Part shown: positions 9,412-17,983 of the stretch, one piece after another
How positions within the stretch are numbered: the first letter of the stretch is position 1
Layout of the letters: each line of letters starts with the position of its first letter
From: Terrimonas sp.
GTDB lineage: Bacteria > Bacteroidota > Bacteroidia > Chitinophagales > Chitinophagaceae
Length of the DNA: 64,000 nucleotides
NCBI RefSeq assembly: GCF_003075435.1
Contig: NZ_QCZJ01000001.1
Location: 372,001-436,000 of the forward strand
Direction: 5' to 3'
Position numbers and translations under genes: made by a program
Notes under the pieces: model-generated
Seen by the model: the letters and a program-made list of their open reading frames with translations, nothing else
The model's database searches: none
Told to the model about the DNA's origin: nothing

Positions 9412-9632
9412 TTATTTTGCTCCAATTGCTTCAATGCTTCTTTCCACTCTTCTTCATTAAAAGGTTCTATCTCCGGGCTTGCTTCCAGGGCTTCAATCAA
9501 TTTTTCATTGTTTTGTCCTTTCTTTTTGCCGAAAGCGGTAGTGCCGCCGGCAGCCCATATTTCTTCCGGGGAATATGATTTCCGGTCTCTGAACCCGGAA
9601 GCTTGCATATTATTTTTTATACCTGATCCCAT
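9408..9632 (-). CDS. Putative antitoxin of a VapBC-like module
   Basis: A 74-residue acidic protein whose stop overlaps the start of the broken PIN-toxin gene. The middle reads SYSPEEIWAAGGTTAFGKKK and the tail is rich in Glu (EIEPFNEEEWKEALKQLEQ), typical of a toxin-wrapping C-terminal helix. I do not see a clear ribbon-helix-helix or AbrB fold, so the DNA-binding type is open. The role is inferred from size and coupling to the PIN gene. With the toxin deleted this gene is now an orphan. Confidence 0.6.
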   Translation of the reverse strand: MGSGIKNNMQASGFRDRKSYSPEEIWAAGGTTAFGKKKGQNNEKLIEALEASPEIEPFNEEEWKEALKQLEQNK

Positions 9633-9925
9633 TACATCCTCCTTTTTTTATTAAAATTCAAAACCCTCCTGCTGCACCGGTCATAAAGCTGTGTATAGAA
9701 ATTTTTTCCACTTACTGCTTCCTGCTCATAAATTTACTTACAATTTAATGAATATTGCAACTGTTATCCTTATTTTCCTTTTAATGCCAGCACCACAAAT
9801 CAAAAAGTAAGTAGGGATTTCATTCCCTTCGCCGGGCTTTGCGGTGGGATCGCAAAGACTGTGAGCGGTTGTAAGTATTCCGGGAGGCCAAGTTATCAGC
9901 AAACGCATCAGGGTGCTGTTGCGGA

Positions 9926-10127
9926 ATTCATAGTAGTACAAAAGCTCAATCAAAGCTCCCCCGGAAACATGAAGTTTCACGCAAAGCACGCAGGGGAGCA
10001 ACGGACGCAAAGGAACTGTGACTGAGTTTAATCAGCATTTTGCACCTACGCCGGCAGTAGCATTCCAATAGCTGAAGTCACAGTAGTACAAAAGCTCAAT
10101 CAGGGCTCCTTCCGGAAACATGGGGGT
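9926..10127. repeat. ~40-bp direct repeat pair in a gene-free stretch
   Basis: A block beginning AGTAGTACAAAAGCTCAATC and ending CCGGAAACATG occurs at about 9931-9971 and again at about 10083-10123, 152 bp apart, with few differences. The surrounding 9660-10190 contains no gene I can support. A hairpin GTACTTTTTTG / CAAAAAAGTAC sits at 10153-10180. Confidence 0.6.
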
Positions 10128-10190
10128 AATATGTTTCCGGGGTCTTTTTTTGGTACTTTTTTGGACAAGCAAAAAAGTACAGAAGAAACA

Positions 10191-10515
10191 TCATTGTTTT
10201 TGAAGCCGATCCTTCAAAACCCCTGCTACATGATTCACCTCCCTCACATCCACCAGGTGGGCCGCCTCCAGCAGCTTCACCAGCAGGAAGTAAGCTGCCA
10301 TTATATTAATGCTATGCCTTCCCCTGCTGTGCAACAGCGCCGATCCCACCAGTTTTTCCCAATGCTGTATCCATTGCTGCAGTGGCAGGAATACAAAAAA
10401 TTGCCTGAATGCCCGGTAGGGATCACCAAACTCTTTTTTAGAAAGGCAGTGCGGAAGATCACTCCACTCCCCCGAGTTGGCATAGAGACTGCGATAGTAC
10501 CCCCGGGGTTCATAA
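10191..10515 (-). pseudogene. C-terminal remnant of a homologue of the 28008-28616 gene
   Basis: Read on the minus strand, this stretch encodes about 107 residues aligned with the C-terminal half of the 28.0-kb protein: CLSKKEFGDPYRAF, then a diverged middle, then KLLEAAHLVDVREV, ending in TGA at 10191. Upstream of about 10515 the frame meets a stop and similarity fades, so only the 3' part remains. It is more diverged than the other fragments in the window, so it is probably an older copy. If the full gene is an immunity gene, this is an orphan immunity relic. Confidence 0.75.
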
Positions 10516-10781
10516 GATCACCCTCCGTAATATGGATAGAGCTGCGATGTAAAGTTTATGATGATTCTTATGCTTAAGGAAGCGACATCGAATATACATT
10601 GGTGAAATTCAGTAAGCCTGATTCAATCGCTATGCGAGGTGTCTTCGCCTCGTATGCGTATATTATCGCCTCCTGGCGACGTTCTTGGCATTTTCTCCGG
10701 TTTAGTAACACTGCATACAAAAGTTTAGTTACTTTGGCAATACTTTGCCATTTTCTATACAATTCGATTTAAAAAGGACTA

Positions 10782-12122
10782 ATGAAAAGAAAAGAATTTA
10801 TACAAACCACAGCCGCAGGGGCGCTGGCTTTTTTATTGCCATTTCCATCCTCTGCATCCGGTGCTAAAAAAAAATTAAGAATAGCCCAGGTGGGACTTGG
10901 TTCAATGGGTTTAAATGATCTGAAAGACATCGCTTCTCACCCCGCAGTAGAAGTAGTGGCGCTTTGCGATGTGGATATGAATAAAATAAATGCCGTTAAA
11001 GCAACGTATGCAAACGCCAAAATATTTACAGACTACCGGGAAATGTTCAAAAACATAGCCAACGAAATTGACGCTGTTGTGGTATCAACACCTGATCATG
11101 CACATGCGCCGGTTTCCTTACTGGCAATGGAGATGAATAAGAATGTGTATTGCCAGAAACCACTCACACATTACATTTCAGAAGCGAGGAAGATGGAAGC
11201 TGTGGCTGCGCAAAAAAAGCTGGTAACTCAAATGGGTATCCAGGTGCATTCTTTTTACGATTATAAGTTAGCTACTATACTTATTCAGAAAGGCATTATC
11301 GGAAAAGTGAAAAAGGTGATTGCCTGGTCGCCTAAAGTTTGGGGTTATGATGGCCCAGAACCAGAGGGAAGCGACTCAGTGCCTGAGGGAGTAGACTGGA
11401 ACCTTTGGTTAGGGACTGCTAAACAAAGACCTTATAAAGAAGGATTTTATCTTAACGGCAATTGGAGAAAATGTATTGACTACGGTTGCGGCACATTAGG
11501 CGATATGGGCGTGCATATTTTTGATACACCCTATAATGCTTTACAGTTGGGTGTTCCGTTAACGGTGAAAAATGAGTGCCGCGAACCGAATAGCTTTGGA
11601 CATGCTGAAAAAAACCATGTAACCTATGTTTTTCCGGGAACAAAATATACAGCAAAAACACTTGAATGGGTTTGGTATGACGGACAAGGTGCGCCGGAGT
11701 TGCAGGAAGAACTGAAGCTGCCCAACGATGAAAAGTTGCCTGACCAGGGCGCTATGTTTATTGGAGAAAACGGGCAACGCTTATTGCTCCCCCACTTCAT
11801 GGAGCTTCCAAGATTGATTGTTGACAATGCTTATCAACTCATCGACATCAAAAAATTCGATGCTAAAAGTGAAGCCGGTAAACCAACAGTAAGTTATGAT
11901 GTGGAGGGTCAAAAGCACTATCACCAGTTTGTAGATACCTGTCTTGGCAAGGCAAAATGCAGTGCGCCATTTTCTTATGCAGCAAAGCTTACAGAAGTAA
12001 TTTTGCTGGGTGTGATCGCAGCGCGCTTCCCTAACCAAATATTAAACTGGGATGGTGCAAACGCACGCTTTAAAGAAGATGAAGCCAATAAATATTTGAT
12101 CGGGGAATACAGGAGTTTTTAG
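10782..12122 (+). CDS. Gfo/Idh/MocA-family oxidoreductase, exported
   Basis: The 446-residue protein starts with a Tat-like leader (MKRKEFIQTTAAGALAFLLP), common in Bacteroidota members of this family that act in the periplasm. The Rossmann part begins at about residue 31 with IAQVGLGSMG, the NAD(P)-binding glycine turn. The family's substrate-side motif appears as YCQKPLTHYISEARKM, where the Lys of the KP motif is expected to be catalytic. The C-terminal half matches the Bacteroidota-type C-terminal domain. It would oxidise or reduce a sugar or related polyol. It stands alone, with no obvious operon partner. Confidence 0.92.
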   Translation: MKRKEFIQTTAAGALAFLLPFPSSASGAKKKLRIAQVGLGSMGLNDLKDIASHPAVEVVALCDVDMNKINAVKATYANAKIFTDYREMFKNIANEIDAVVVSTPDHAHAPVSLLAMEMNKNVYCQKPLTHYISEARKMEAVAAQKKLVTQMGIQVHSFYDYKLATILIQKGIIGKVKKVIAWSPKVWGYDGPEPEGSDSVPEGVDWNLWLGTAKQRPYKEGFYLNGNWRKCIDYGCGTLGDMGVHIFDTPYNALQLGVPLTVKNECREPNSFGHAEKNHVTYVFPGTKYTAKTLEWVWYDGQGAPELQEELKLPNDEKLPDQGAMFIGENGQRLLLPHFMELPRLIVDNAYQLIDIKKFDAKSEAGKPTVSYDVEGQKHYHQFVDTCLGKAKCSAPFSYAAKLTEVILLGVIAARFPNQILNWDGANARFKEDEANKYLIGEYRSF

Positions 12123-12159
12123 TAACGACTTGTAAGCTTTTTTGATAGTATCATTATTC

Positions 12160-12245
12160 TATTTCTCAATCGCCGGGGCACGTGCCTTGAAAACGGTACA
12201 TTTATTTAAGAAAAAGTGTTTCGCGAGACGCGAACCACGGCGCCA
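12160..12245. repeat. Dispersed repeat with hairpin, copy 1
   Basis: An ~85-bp segment that recurs at 15547-15632. It ends in the hairpin TTCGCG-AGA-CGCGAA (12220-12234) followed by CCACGG. The second copy carries paired base changes that keep the stem. It lies just after the oxidoreductase gene. Confidence 0.6.
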
Positions 12246-12262
12246 GAATTACCGCCACACTT

Positions 12263-13144
12263 CTAAAATGCTTCTTTCACCGGCAGCCCGCGCCAACTTG
12301 CTGGCATTTTCAATCCAAGCAGCCAGGCAATGGTTGCGCCGGTATCATACGTTATAATGGGGGTTTGCAGTTCCTTGTTCTTCTTTACTCCCCTGCCATA
12401 CAATATCCAGGGTATTAACACTTCATCCAACGATTTACCGCCATGCCCTTTATGAATGCCACCATGATCGGCCGTTACAATAATAACTGTTTCATCAGCA
12501 ATGCCCGCCTCAGTTACCACGGCCACTATTCTGCCGATACGGGCATCCACCTTCTTTAACTCCTCATAATATTCCTTTGTGCGATGCCCTATATTATGTC
12601 CAACACCATCAGGTTCATCAAGGTGAATGAAAGTGAGCACAGGTTTTTGGCTGATGATAACAACAACCGCCGTATCTACGCAAACATCATCCTTATTATT
12701 TCCCGCAAACCTGAAATCGGTAGCGCCCTTTTCCACCAGCGGGTCAATACCCTGCCAGCTAAATATAAGCGCTGTTGACGCGGAAGGTTTCTGCATTTTC
12801 AGCAGGCTGAAAACAGAAGGAAATATTCCTCCCGGTGTTGTATCGGCAGAAGGTATTTCCGGTACCACGCTGTTCCATTCCGTATAACCGTGCATGGTTG
12901 GTCCCGCCCCCATCAGTATAGAAGCCCAGTTTACCGCGCTGGAAGACGGAAGCACAGCACGCGCTTTTAACGACCATGCGCCGTTCTGCATCAGCTTTTT
13001 TAATTCGGGCATATCGGCATGAGGCACGGCGTAGGCGCCAAAACCGTCGCAGCCTATTAATACCACATGCCTGATTTTTGACGGCTGTGCACAAAGCTGA
13101 AAGCAGCACCCGATAGCAATAAGAAATGAAAAGCGTTTATACAT
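12263..13144 (-). CDS. Type I phosphodiesterase / alkaline-phosphatase-superfamily protein
   Basis: I set the start at 13144, giving MYKRFSFLIAIGCCFQLCAQ, a signal peptide; the longer frame to 13258 adds an unlikely leader. The mature protein (293 residues in all) begins HVVLIGCDGFGAYAV, where the Asp is the first metal ligand of the nucleotide-pyrophosphatase/phosphodiesterase family. SAVNWASILMGAGP supplies the expected Ser/Thr region near residue 70, and VTADHGGIHKGHGG the later Asp-His metal site. It is probably a periplasmic phosphate-ester hydrolase. The exact substrate is not evident. Confidence 0.88.
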   Translation of the reverse strand: MYKRFSFLIAIGCCFQLCAQPSKIRHVVLIGCDGFGAYAVPHADMPELKKLMQNGAWSLKARAVLPSSSAVNWASILMGAGPTMHGYTEWNSVVPEIPSADTTPGGIFPSVFSLLKMQKPSASTALIFSWQGIDPLVEKGATDFRFAGNNKDDVCVDTAVVVIISQKPVLTFIHLDEPDGVGHNIGHRTKEYYEELKKVDARIGRIVAVVTEAGIADETVIIVTADHGGIHKGHGGKSLDEVLIPWILYGRGVKKNKELQTPIITYDTGATIAWLLGLKMPASWRGLPVKEAF

Positions 13145-13530
13145 TGTAGTGTTAAGTTTAATTGTGAGAAGATAAGCGATAAATGTGAGAATCTCACATT
13201 TGGCAGGACTGCTGCAAATGGCAGTAAATATGAGGCTGCATACAACGGTATGCAACAAAATAGCGGTGTATTATACAGCCCCTGCCCGGTATCTTACCTG
13301 CCCGGGTAATAAAGGGAATTGTTATAGCTGCTGCCGTACACAATCACCAGGCTGAATGAGTGGTGTATTATTATTTTTGGGTAGCCGGCAGTTGGATTTC
13401 TATTAGGCTTTTCTTGCGTCGCACTCTTGTACGTTCGGTTCATTATTCAGCATATGCATTGCACCGCGGCCTGTCATTCCGACCCAAGGAGGAATCTGCA
13501 CCAAGCGTAATTCCATAACGCTTTTGCAAC
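13145..13530. other. Gene-free stretch with a short dispersed-repeat fragment
   Basis: No gene is supported. Around 13470-13500 the sequence GTCATTCCGACCCAAGGAGG followed by AATCTG matches the edge of Bacteroidota-type dispersed palindromic repeats; a related inverted edge is seen near 8655-8690. Confidence 0.4.
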
Positions 13531-14405
13531 CAGACTTTAAAATAAATGACATTATTCAACGATCCACTATTCACGACTCCTATGGAGGAAGTCGCCAGTC
13601 TGGAATTTCCGTTTCTGCTACCCAGCCTTACATTTTCATTTTTTCAGGTACTACCGGCCATAAACATGGTTACAAAGATCAATGAGAAAACGAGAGCGTA
13701 TTTTCTTATACCGGAGAAGGCCAAACAGGGAATATGAATTTTGTGAAGGGGAATTTAGCTTTATTGGAACATAAGAAAAACAATAAAAGCATTTTTCTTT
13801 TTGAATATGTTGCAAAAGGATTTGTACAATATAAAGGAGAGCTGGAGTTAATTGATTATGGCTTTTTCACGGGGCCGGCACCGGGAAGGAAAAGAAAGAA
13901 ACGCGATTAAATTCTTTTTTAAGAAAAAGGGAATAACGCTTAGCTACCGGGAAGATTTCCAGGAATTGATTATGGAAGATCCACCTGCCGAATATGGCAC
14001 TCAAATTCCAAACGAAACTGAGCGCAAAGGATTGGTTACATCCCGAATAGGGCAGGGAGCTTACCGCAAAAGTGTATTACACCGTTGGAAGTTTGCGTGC
14101 GCTGTAACTGGTTATACAAAGCATTAAATTTTAATTGCTTCTCACATTGTAACATAGCGCTTTTGCCAACAATAATGAAAGATCAGATGTGCACAATGGT
14201 ATATTACGCTCACCTGCTTACGATGCATTGTTTGATCAGCATCTGATCAGTTTTGAAAACAATGGTAAAAATTATTTTATCAGACACTCTCAAGGAAAGT
14301 GACTATTATAGAATAGACATTAGTGGAAGGAAAATGATCAAAAACCTGTCACTGGAAAATCACGACTATCTAAGCCGACACAGGCAGGAGATGAGGTTGG
14401 TATAG
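13531..14405 (+). pseudogene. Broken SRA-like/HNH modification-dependent endonuclease
   Basis: Joining frames recovers one protein. From 13531: IHDSYGGSRQSGIS, IFIFSGTTGHKHGYKD, an in-frame TGA, then YTGEGQTGNMNFVKGNLAL and FLFEYVAKGFVQYKG, which resembles an SRA/PUA-like modified-base reader. A frameshift near 13895 leads to a second part with GLVTSRIGQGAYRKSVLHRW, CAVTGYTKH, then stops, then ILIASHI, NNERSDVHNGILRSPAYDAL and FDQHLISF, which is an HNH nuclease domain. I count at least two in-frame stops and about three frameshifts. Such fusions cut DNA bearing methylated or hydroxymethylated cytosine. The gene is clearly dead. Confidence 0.75.
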
Positions 14406-14569
14406 ATAACTCGTCATTTACCGATAAGGAGCGAAAACCTCTTTCGTACTTAATCCTACCAAAAATTTATAATTAAGTGATTTTTATATAATTGTACTTT
14501 AAGTACATTCTATCGACAATACTCGCGTGCTTAAGTCGTTAATTATATCAACCCCTTATTATTGTATTT

Positions 14570-15271
14570 ATGGCAGAATTTCTAACTACTCGAGAGACAG
14601 TTGCCAAAATTGAAGATATCATTCGGAACGCTCAATCTACATTAGTATTAATCTCGCCTTACTGGCAGCTATCCGAAAATTGGTTTGTTCGTATTAGCGA
14701 TGCAGCTAAAAGAAATACGCCAGTAACTATTTTAATTGGCAAAGATTCTAAGCCTGAATGCGTAGGCAATTTACTTTTACTAAAAAATATTGCCATTAAA
14801 CACCTGAAGAACTTACATGCGAAATGTTATTTTAACCAAGATAGCATGGTCATCAGCTCCATGAATATGTATGAGTTCTCTGAGAAGAACCGAGAAATGG
14901 GCATATATATCAGACGAGATACAGACAAACAATTATTTGAGGTTGCAAAAAAGGAAGCAGAACATTTTTTTCAACATGCAACACCTCTTTCATCGTTGCA
15001 ATCAGAAGATTCAATCAATTTCACTGCAAAAATTCCAAGTATTGGAATGTATGTAAAAAAAGACGGTGTTTGCATAAGGTGTAGTAATAATCTAAAATAC
15101 AATCCTGAAAAACCTTTATGTACTAACTGTTATAATGCGTGGTCAAAATGGAAAGATGGGCTATACCCCGAGAAATATTGCCACTCCTGCGGAAAGAAAG
15201 CAGATACAAGCATAGCATATCCAGAATGTTATAGCTGCTACAAATCAAACTCTAAAATGATTGCCGGTTAG
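14570..15271 (+). CDS. Phospholipase-D-like protein with C-terminal zinc-binding motifs
   Basis: The 233-residue protein has a single PLD-like domain (residues 1-140). It opens TLVLISPYWQLSENW, and the motif region LHAKCYFNQDSMVISSMNMY supplies the His and Lys of HxK followed by the asparagine-rich strand. One HxK per chain implies a dimer. The C-terminal 70 residues hold four Cys pairs (CIRC, CTNC, CHSC, CYSC), probably two zinc ribbons. Proteins of this type often accompany restriction or defence genes and may act on nucleic acids. It lies 0.5 kb before the left direct repeat of the R-M island. Activity is inferred from family only. Confidence 0.82.
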   Translation: MAEFLTTRETVAKIEDIIRNAQSTLVLISPYWQLSENWFVRISDAAKRNTPVTILIGKDSKPECVGNLLLLKNIAIKHLKNLHAKCYFNQDSMVISSMNMYEFSEKNREMGIYIRRDTDKQLFEVAKKEAEHFFQHATPLSSLQSEDSINFTAKIPSIGMYVKKDGVCIRCSNNLKYNPEKPLCTNCYNAWSKWKDGLYPEKYCHSCGKKADTSIAYPECYSCYKSNSKMIAG

Positions 15272-15347
15272 TAAGATATTTTTTTAAAACCCCTATGCAG
15301 GCAGTCCATTAGTAATCTCCTGCTAACTCTATCTATACCAATAAAAT

Positions 15348-15450
15348 CTTTGATATTTCCAAAAAACATCTTACCTTAAAGCATACTTATAATCCTTCAA
15401 TCTTTTGACTGCCTGCCGCTACCCGAACCCAATTCAAAAAATATAAGTGA
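15348..15450. repeat. Left ~100-bp direct repeat flanking the R-M island
   Basis: This segment shares most of its bases and its orientation with 23953-24053, including an identical core CCTTCAATCTTTTGAC and later ACCCGAACCCAATT. The two copies bracket the methyltransferase and restriction genes. No other gene lies between 15272 and 15847. Confidence 0.75.
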
Positions 15451-15546
15451 CTTTGTAACTGTGCTCCAAATGTAAGCTGGAGTAGCAATGCCTCTTTGTA
15501 TATTCGTTTTTGAGCAAATGCAGGAGAGTGTTACAAAAAGAGCTTT

Positions 15547-15632
15547 TATAGTTTCTCAACCGCACGAGCCTTGAAAGCGACACATTTATTTATTTAAGAA
15601 GAAGTGTTTCGTGAGACACGAACCACGGGGGA
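15547..15632. repeat. Dispersed repeat with hairpin, copy 2
   Basis: Matches 12160-12245. The hairpin here is TTCGTG-AGA-CACGAA (15608-15622), differing from copy 1 by a compensating C:G to T:A change, and is again followed by CCACGG. Confidence 0.6.
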
Positions 15633-15830
15633 TGTTGAGACGTTATCTAAAATTACTAAGGATACTTGAGACGGATTTGGGGGTAAGTTGTTGCTAAAAG
15701 TCAAAATGAAGTTTTATTTACACAGAATGAATAATGGAATTAATAGGATAAGCCGAATATTGTGAAATGATATATATAATACTGATTATCAATTATTTTA
15801 GATAATTTATCAACATGAGTGCATAACTTA

Positions 15831-15838
15831 TATTTTTG
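15831..15838 (+). promoter_or_regulatory. Possible Bacteroidota -7 element for the four-gene cassette
   Basis: TATTTTTG fits the TAnnTTTG consensus of the Bacteroidota housekeeping sigma factor. It would place the transcript start near 15843, a few bases before the first ATG. No clear -33 box is seen, so this is tentative. Confidence 0.3.
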
Positions 15839-15847
15839 CATTCGTTT

Positions 15848-16915
15848 ATGAATAATAAAAAAATGCAGGCTGTTGATTTATTTTCGGGAGCAGGCGGCAT
15901 GTCTGAAGGCGCAATTGCTGCAGGTATAGATGTAAGACTTGCCGTTGAAAAGGATCGATTTGCAGGAATTACCTTTCAAGCAAACCATCCCAATACGGTT
16001 CTCTTCAATGATGATATAAGAAAGCTGGATTTAGATCAAAGCATTTTCGATAATGCTCATTTAAAAGTTTTATTTGGAGGCCCTCCTTGTCAAGGATTTT
16101 CTACATCAAATCAAAAAACTCGAAATAAAACAAATAATGAAAACTGGCTTTTTAAAGAATATATAAGAATTGCCCGAATTTTAAAACCAGACTGGATAAT
16201 TGTTGAAAATGTAAAAGGACTTGTAGAAACAGAATCTGGATTTTTTTTTGAAGCGATAAATAAAGAATTAAAAAAGCTGGGATACAACTCTAGTTTCGCG
16301 ATTTTGAATGCAGCTGATTTTGGGGTACCCCAAGTAAGAAATAGAGTGTTCATCGTCGGTTCGCTACATGGAATAAGTTTTAAATTTCCTAAGCCTACTG
16401 TTTCAAAATATTTAACGGTAAAGGAAGCGTTGTCAGATCTTCCTGCTCTTCCCAATGGAGCAGATTTCGATGAACTTGACTATAGATGTGATACCGAAAC
16501 AAAGTATCAAAAAGTGATGCGAGGCACAGAAAAAACATCTCGCAATAATTTAGTGACACGAAATAACAATCTCGTACTTAAACGATATCAGCATATCCCT
16601 GAAGGAGGTAATTGGGAAAATATTCCTGCAAGGTTAATGAAGAATTATAAAGATCACACACGTTGCCATACAGGTATATATTTTAGGCTGAAACAAAACG
16701 AGCCTTCTGTAGTTATAGGAAATTATAGAAAAAATATGCTTATTCATCCTATTGAGAACAGAGGCTTAAGTGTTAGAGAGGCAGCTAGACTACAATCTTT
16801 CCCAGATAAATTTCGTTTTTTCGGAAGTATTGGGTTTCAACAACAACAAGTTGGAAATTCCGTACCTCCTCTACTAGCAAAAGCGATCTTCGAACAATTA
16901 AAGAATCAAAGCTGA
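15848..16915 (+). CDS. DNA cytosine-5 methyltransferase (first gene of four-gene cassette)
   Basis: I choose ATG 15848; ATG 15863 (MQAVDLFSGAGG) is an equally good alternative, while a TTG at 15836 is unlikely. The 355-residue protein has all C5-MTase motifs in order: I DLFSGAGGMSEG, IV GGPPCQGFS with the catalytic Cys, VI VENVKG, VIII QVRNRVFIVG, a target-recognition region, and X QQVGNSVPP. It would methylate C5 of cytosine in a short site that cannot be predicted. No endonuclease is adjacent; instead three coupled genes follow on the same strand, the next after 3 bases. The region is more AT-rich than the flanks, suggesting transfer. Confidence 0.95.
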   Translation: MNNKKMQAVDLFSGAGGMSEGAIAAGIDVRLAVEKDRFAGITFQANHPNTVLFNDDIRKLDLDQSIFDNAHLKVLFGGPPCQGFSTSNQKTRNKTNNENWLFKEYIRIARILKPDWIIVENVKGLVETESGFFFEAINKELKKLGYNSSFAILNAADFGVPQVRNRVFIVGSLHGISFKFPKPTVSKYLTVKEALSDLPALPNGADFDELDYRCDTETKYQKVMRGTEKTSRNNLVTRNNNLVLKRYQHIPEGGNWENIPARLMKNYKDHTRCHTGIYFRLKQNEPSVVIGNYRKNMLIHPIENRGLSVREAARLQSFPDKFRFFGSIGFQQQQVGNSVPPLLAKAIFEQLKNQS

Positions 16916-16918
16916 GAT

Positions 16919-17983
16919 ATGTCTTGGACTAAACAGAAAATTGAATCAAAACTACACGAAAAACTAAGTAAAGATTTCCTGGAATCTCCTTCTGATGTTG
17001 ATAAATTTTATGGATACTACACAAGCGCACGAGACTTGTTGATATCAGATAATATATATAAAGACATCAAGTTTATTCAAAAAGATCTGTCAGATCATGG
17101 TGAAGATCATATTATGGATGTAATGAGATATGCAGAAAAATTGCTTGGGAATGAAATTGAAGACTTACACGCTATCCAAATTTACTTTATATGTATGCTA
17201 ATACTCTTCCATGATGTAGGTAATCTGACTGTTGATAGAATGAGGCATCATGAGCAAGACGTGATCAGAGAAATATATGACTATATAAGGGGTAGAAAGA
17301 GAGAATTCGATGAAGAGAGAATATTAGTTCCAGAAGTTGCCAGTAAGCACTCTGGAACAGCAAGCGATGGTTCAAAGGATACAATAAATGAGTTGTCAAT
17401 ATTGCCACCACATTTATTTGGTTGCGAAATTTACTCAAAAAAAAGTGCGGCTCTTTTGCGATTTGCTGATGAATTGGCGGAAGGTCCACACAGAACATCT
17501 ATTTTTATGAATAAATATTATAATTATCCGTATTCCCAAAATTCAATTATATACCATAAATACGCCGAAATCACTAAGACTAACGTTGACAGGCAAAATG
17601 AGCGAATTTGTTTAACATATAATTTTTCGATCCAAGCAAACAAGGGAGTCATTTCCGAGAAAACTCATGTCGAATTTATTGATCTTTTCCGATTTACAAT
17701 TGGAAGAATGTTAAAACTTGAAGCGGAAAGGAAGTATTGTAAATATTATTGTGATTGGCTAAGTCCTTTCAAAAAAACACATGTCACCTTTAATTTTCTT
17801 ATAGAAAACATAGACGATGAAAGATCCAAAGCGATAAGGATAGATCCGGGTATTTCTGAATTATTCCTTGATGACCTAACTCTACCTGTTGGAGAGAATC
17901 CAGATAAATTTTTTTCCCATAATAATAAATACTCTCCCGAGGAAGTATACAATTCTATAAAAATTGAATTTAATGGAAAATAA
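16919..17983 (+). CDS. HD-domain phosphohydrolase-like protein of the four-gene cassette
   Basis: The 354-residue protein has an HD fold in residues about 55-190. HGEDHIMDVMRYAEKLL supplies the first His, ILFHDVGNL the signature His-Asp, and the later HHEQDVI and SKHSG further candidate ligands. HD proteins of the HGEDHI...HDVGN type occur in several bacterial conflict systems, where they may cleave nucleotides or phosphodiesters. The C-terminal 150 residues are unfamiliar. It starts 3 bases after the methyltransferase stop and its last 11 bases overlap the ATPase start, so the genes are translationally coupled. Substrate unknown. Confidence 0.8.
   Translation: MSWTKQKIESKLHEKLSKDFLESPSDVDKFYGYYTSARDLLISDNIYKDIKFIQKDLSDHGEDHIMDVMRYAEKLLGNEIEDLHAIQIYFICMLILFHDVGNLTVDRMRHHEQDVIREIYDYIRGRKREFDEERILVPEVASKHSGTASDGSKDTINELSILPPHLFGCEIYSKKSAALLRFADELAEGPHRTSIFMNKYYNYPYSQNSIIYHKYAEITKTNVDRQNERICLTYNFSIQANKGVISEKTHVEFIDLFRFTIGRMLKLEAERKYCKYYCDWLSPFKKTHVTFNFLIENIDDERSKAIRIDPGISELFLDDLTLPVGENPDKFFSHNNKYSPEEVYNSIKIEFNGK

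Noticed and set aside
10131-10577. 148-codon plus-strand frame
   Set aside because: It is the reverse strand of the partner-gene remnant at 10191-10515, which has the real similarity.
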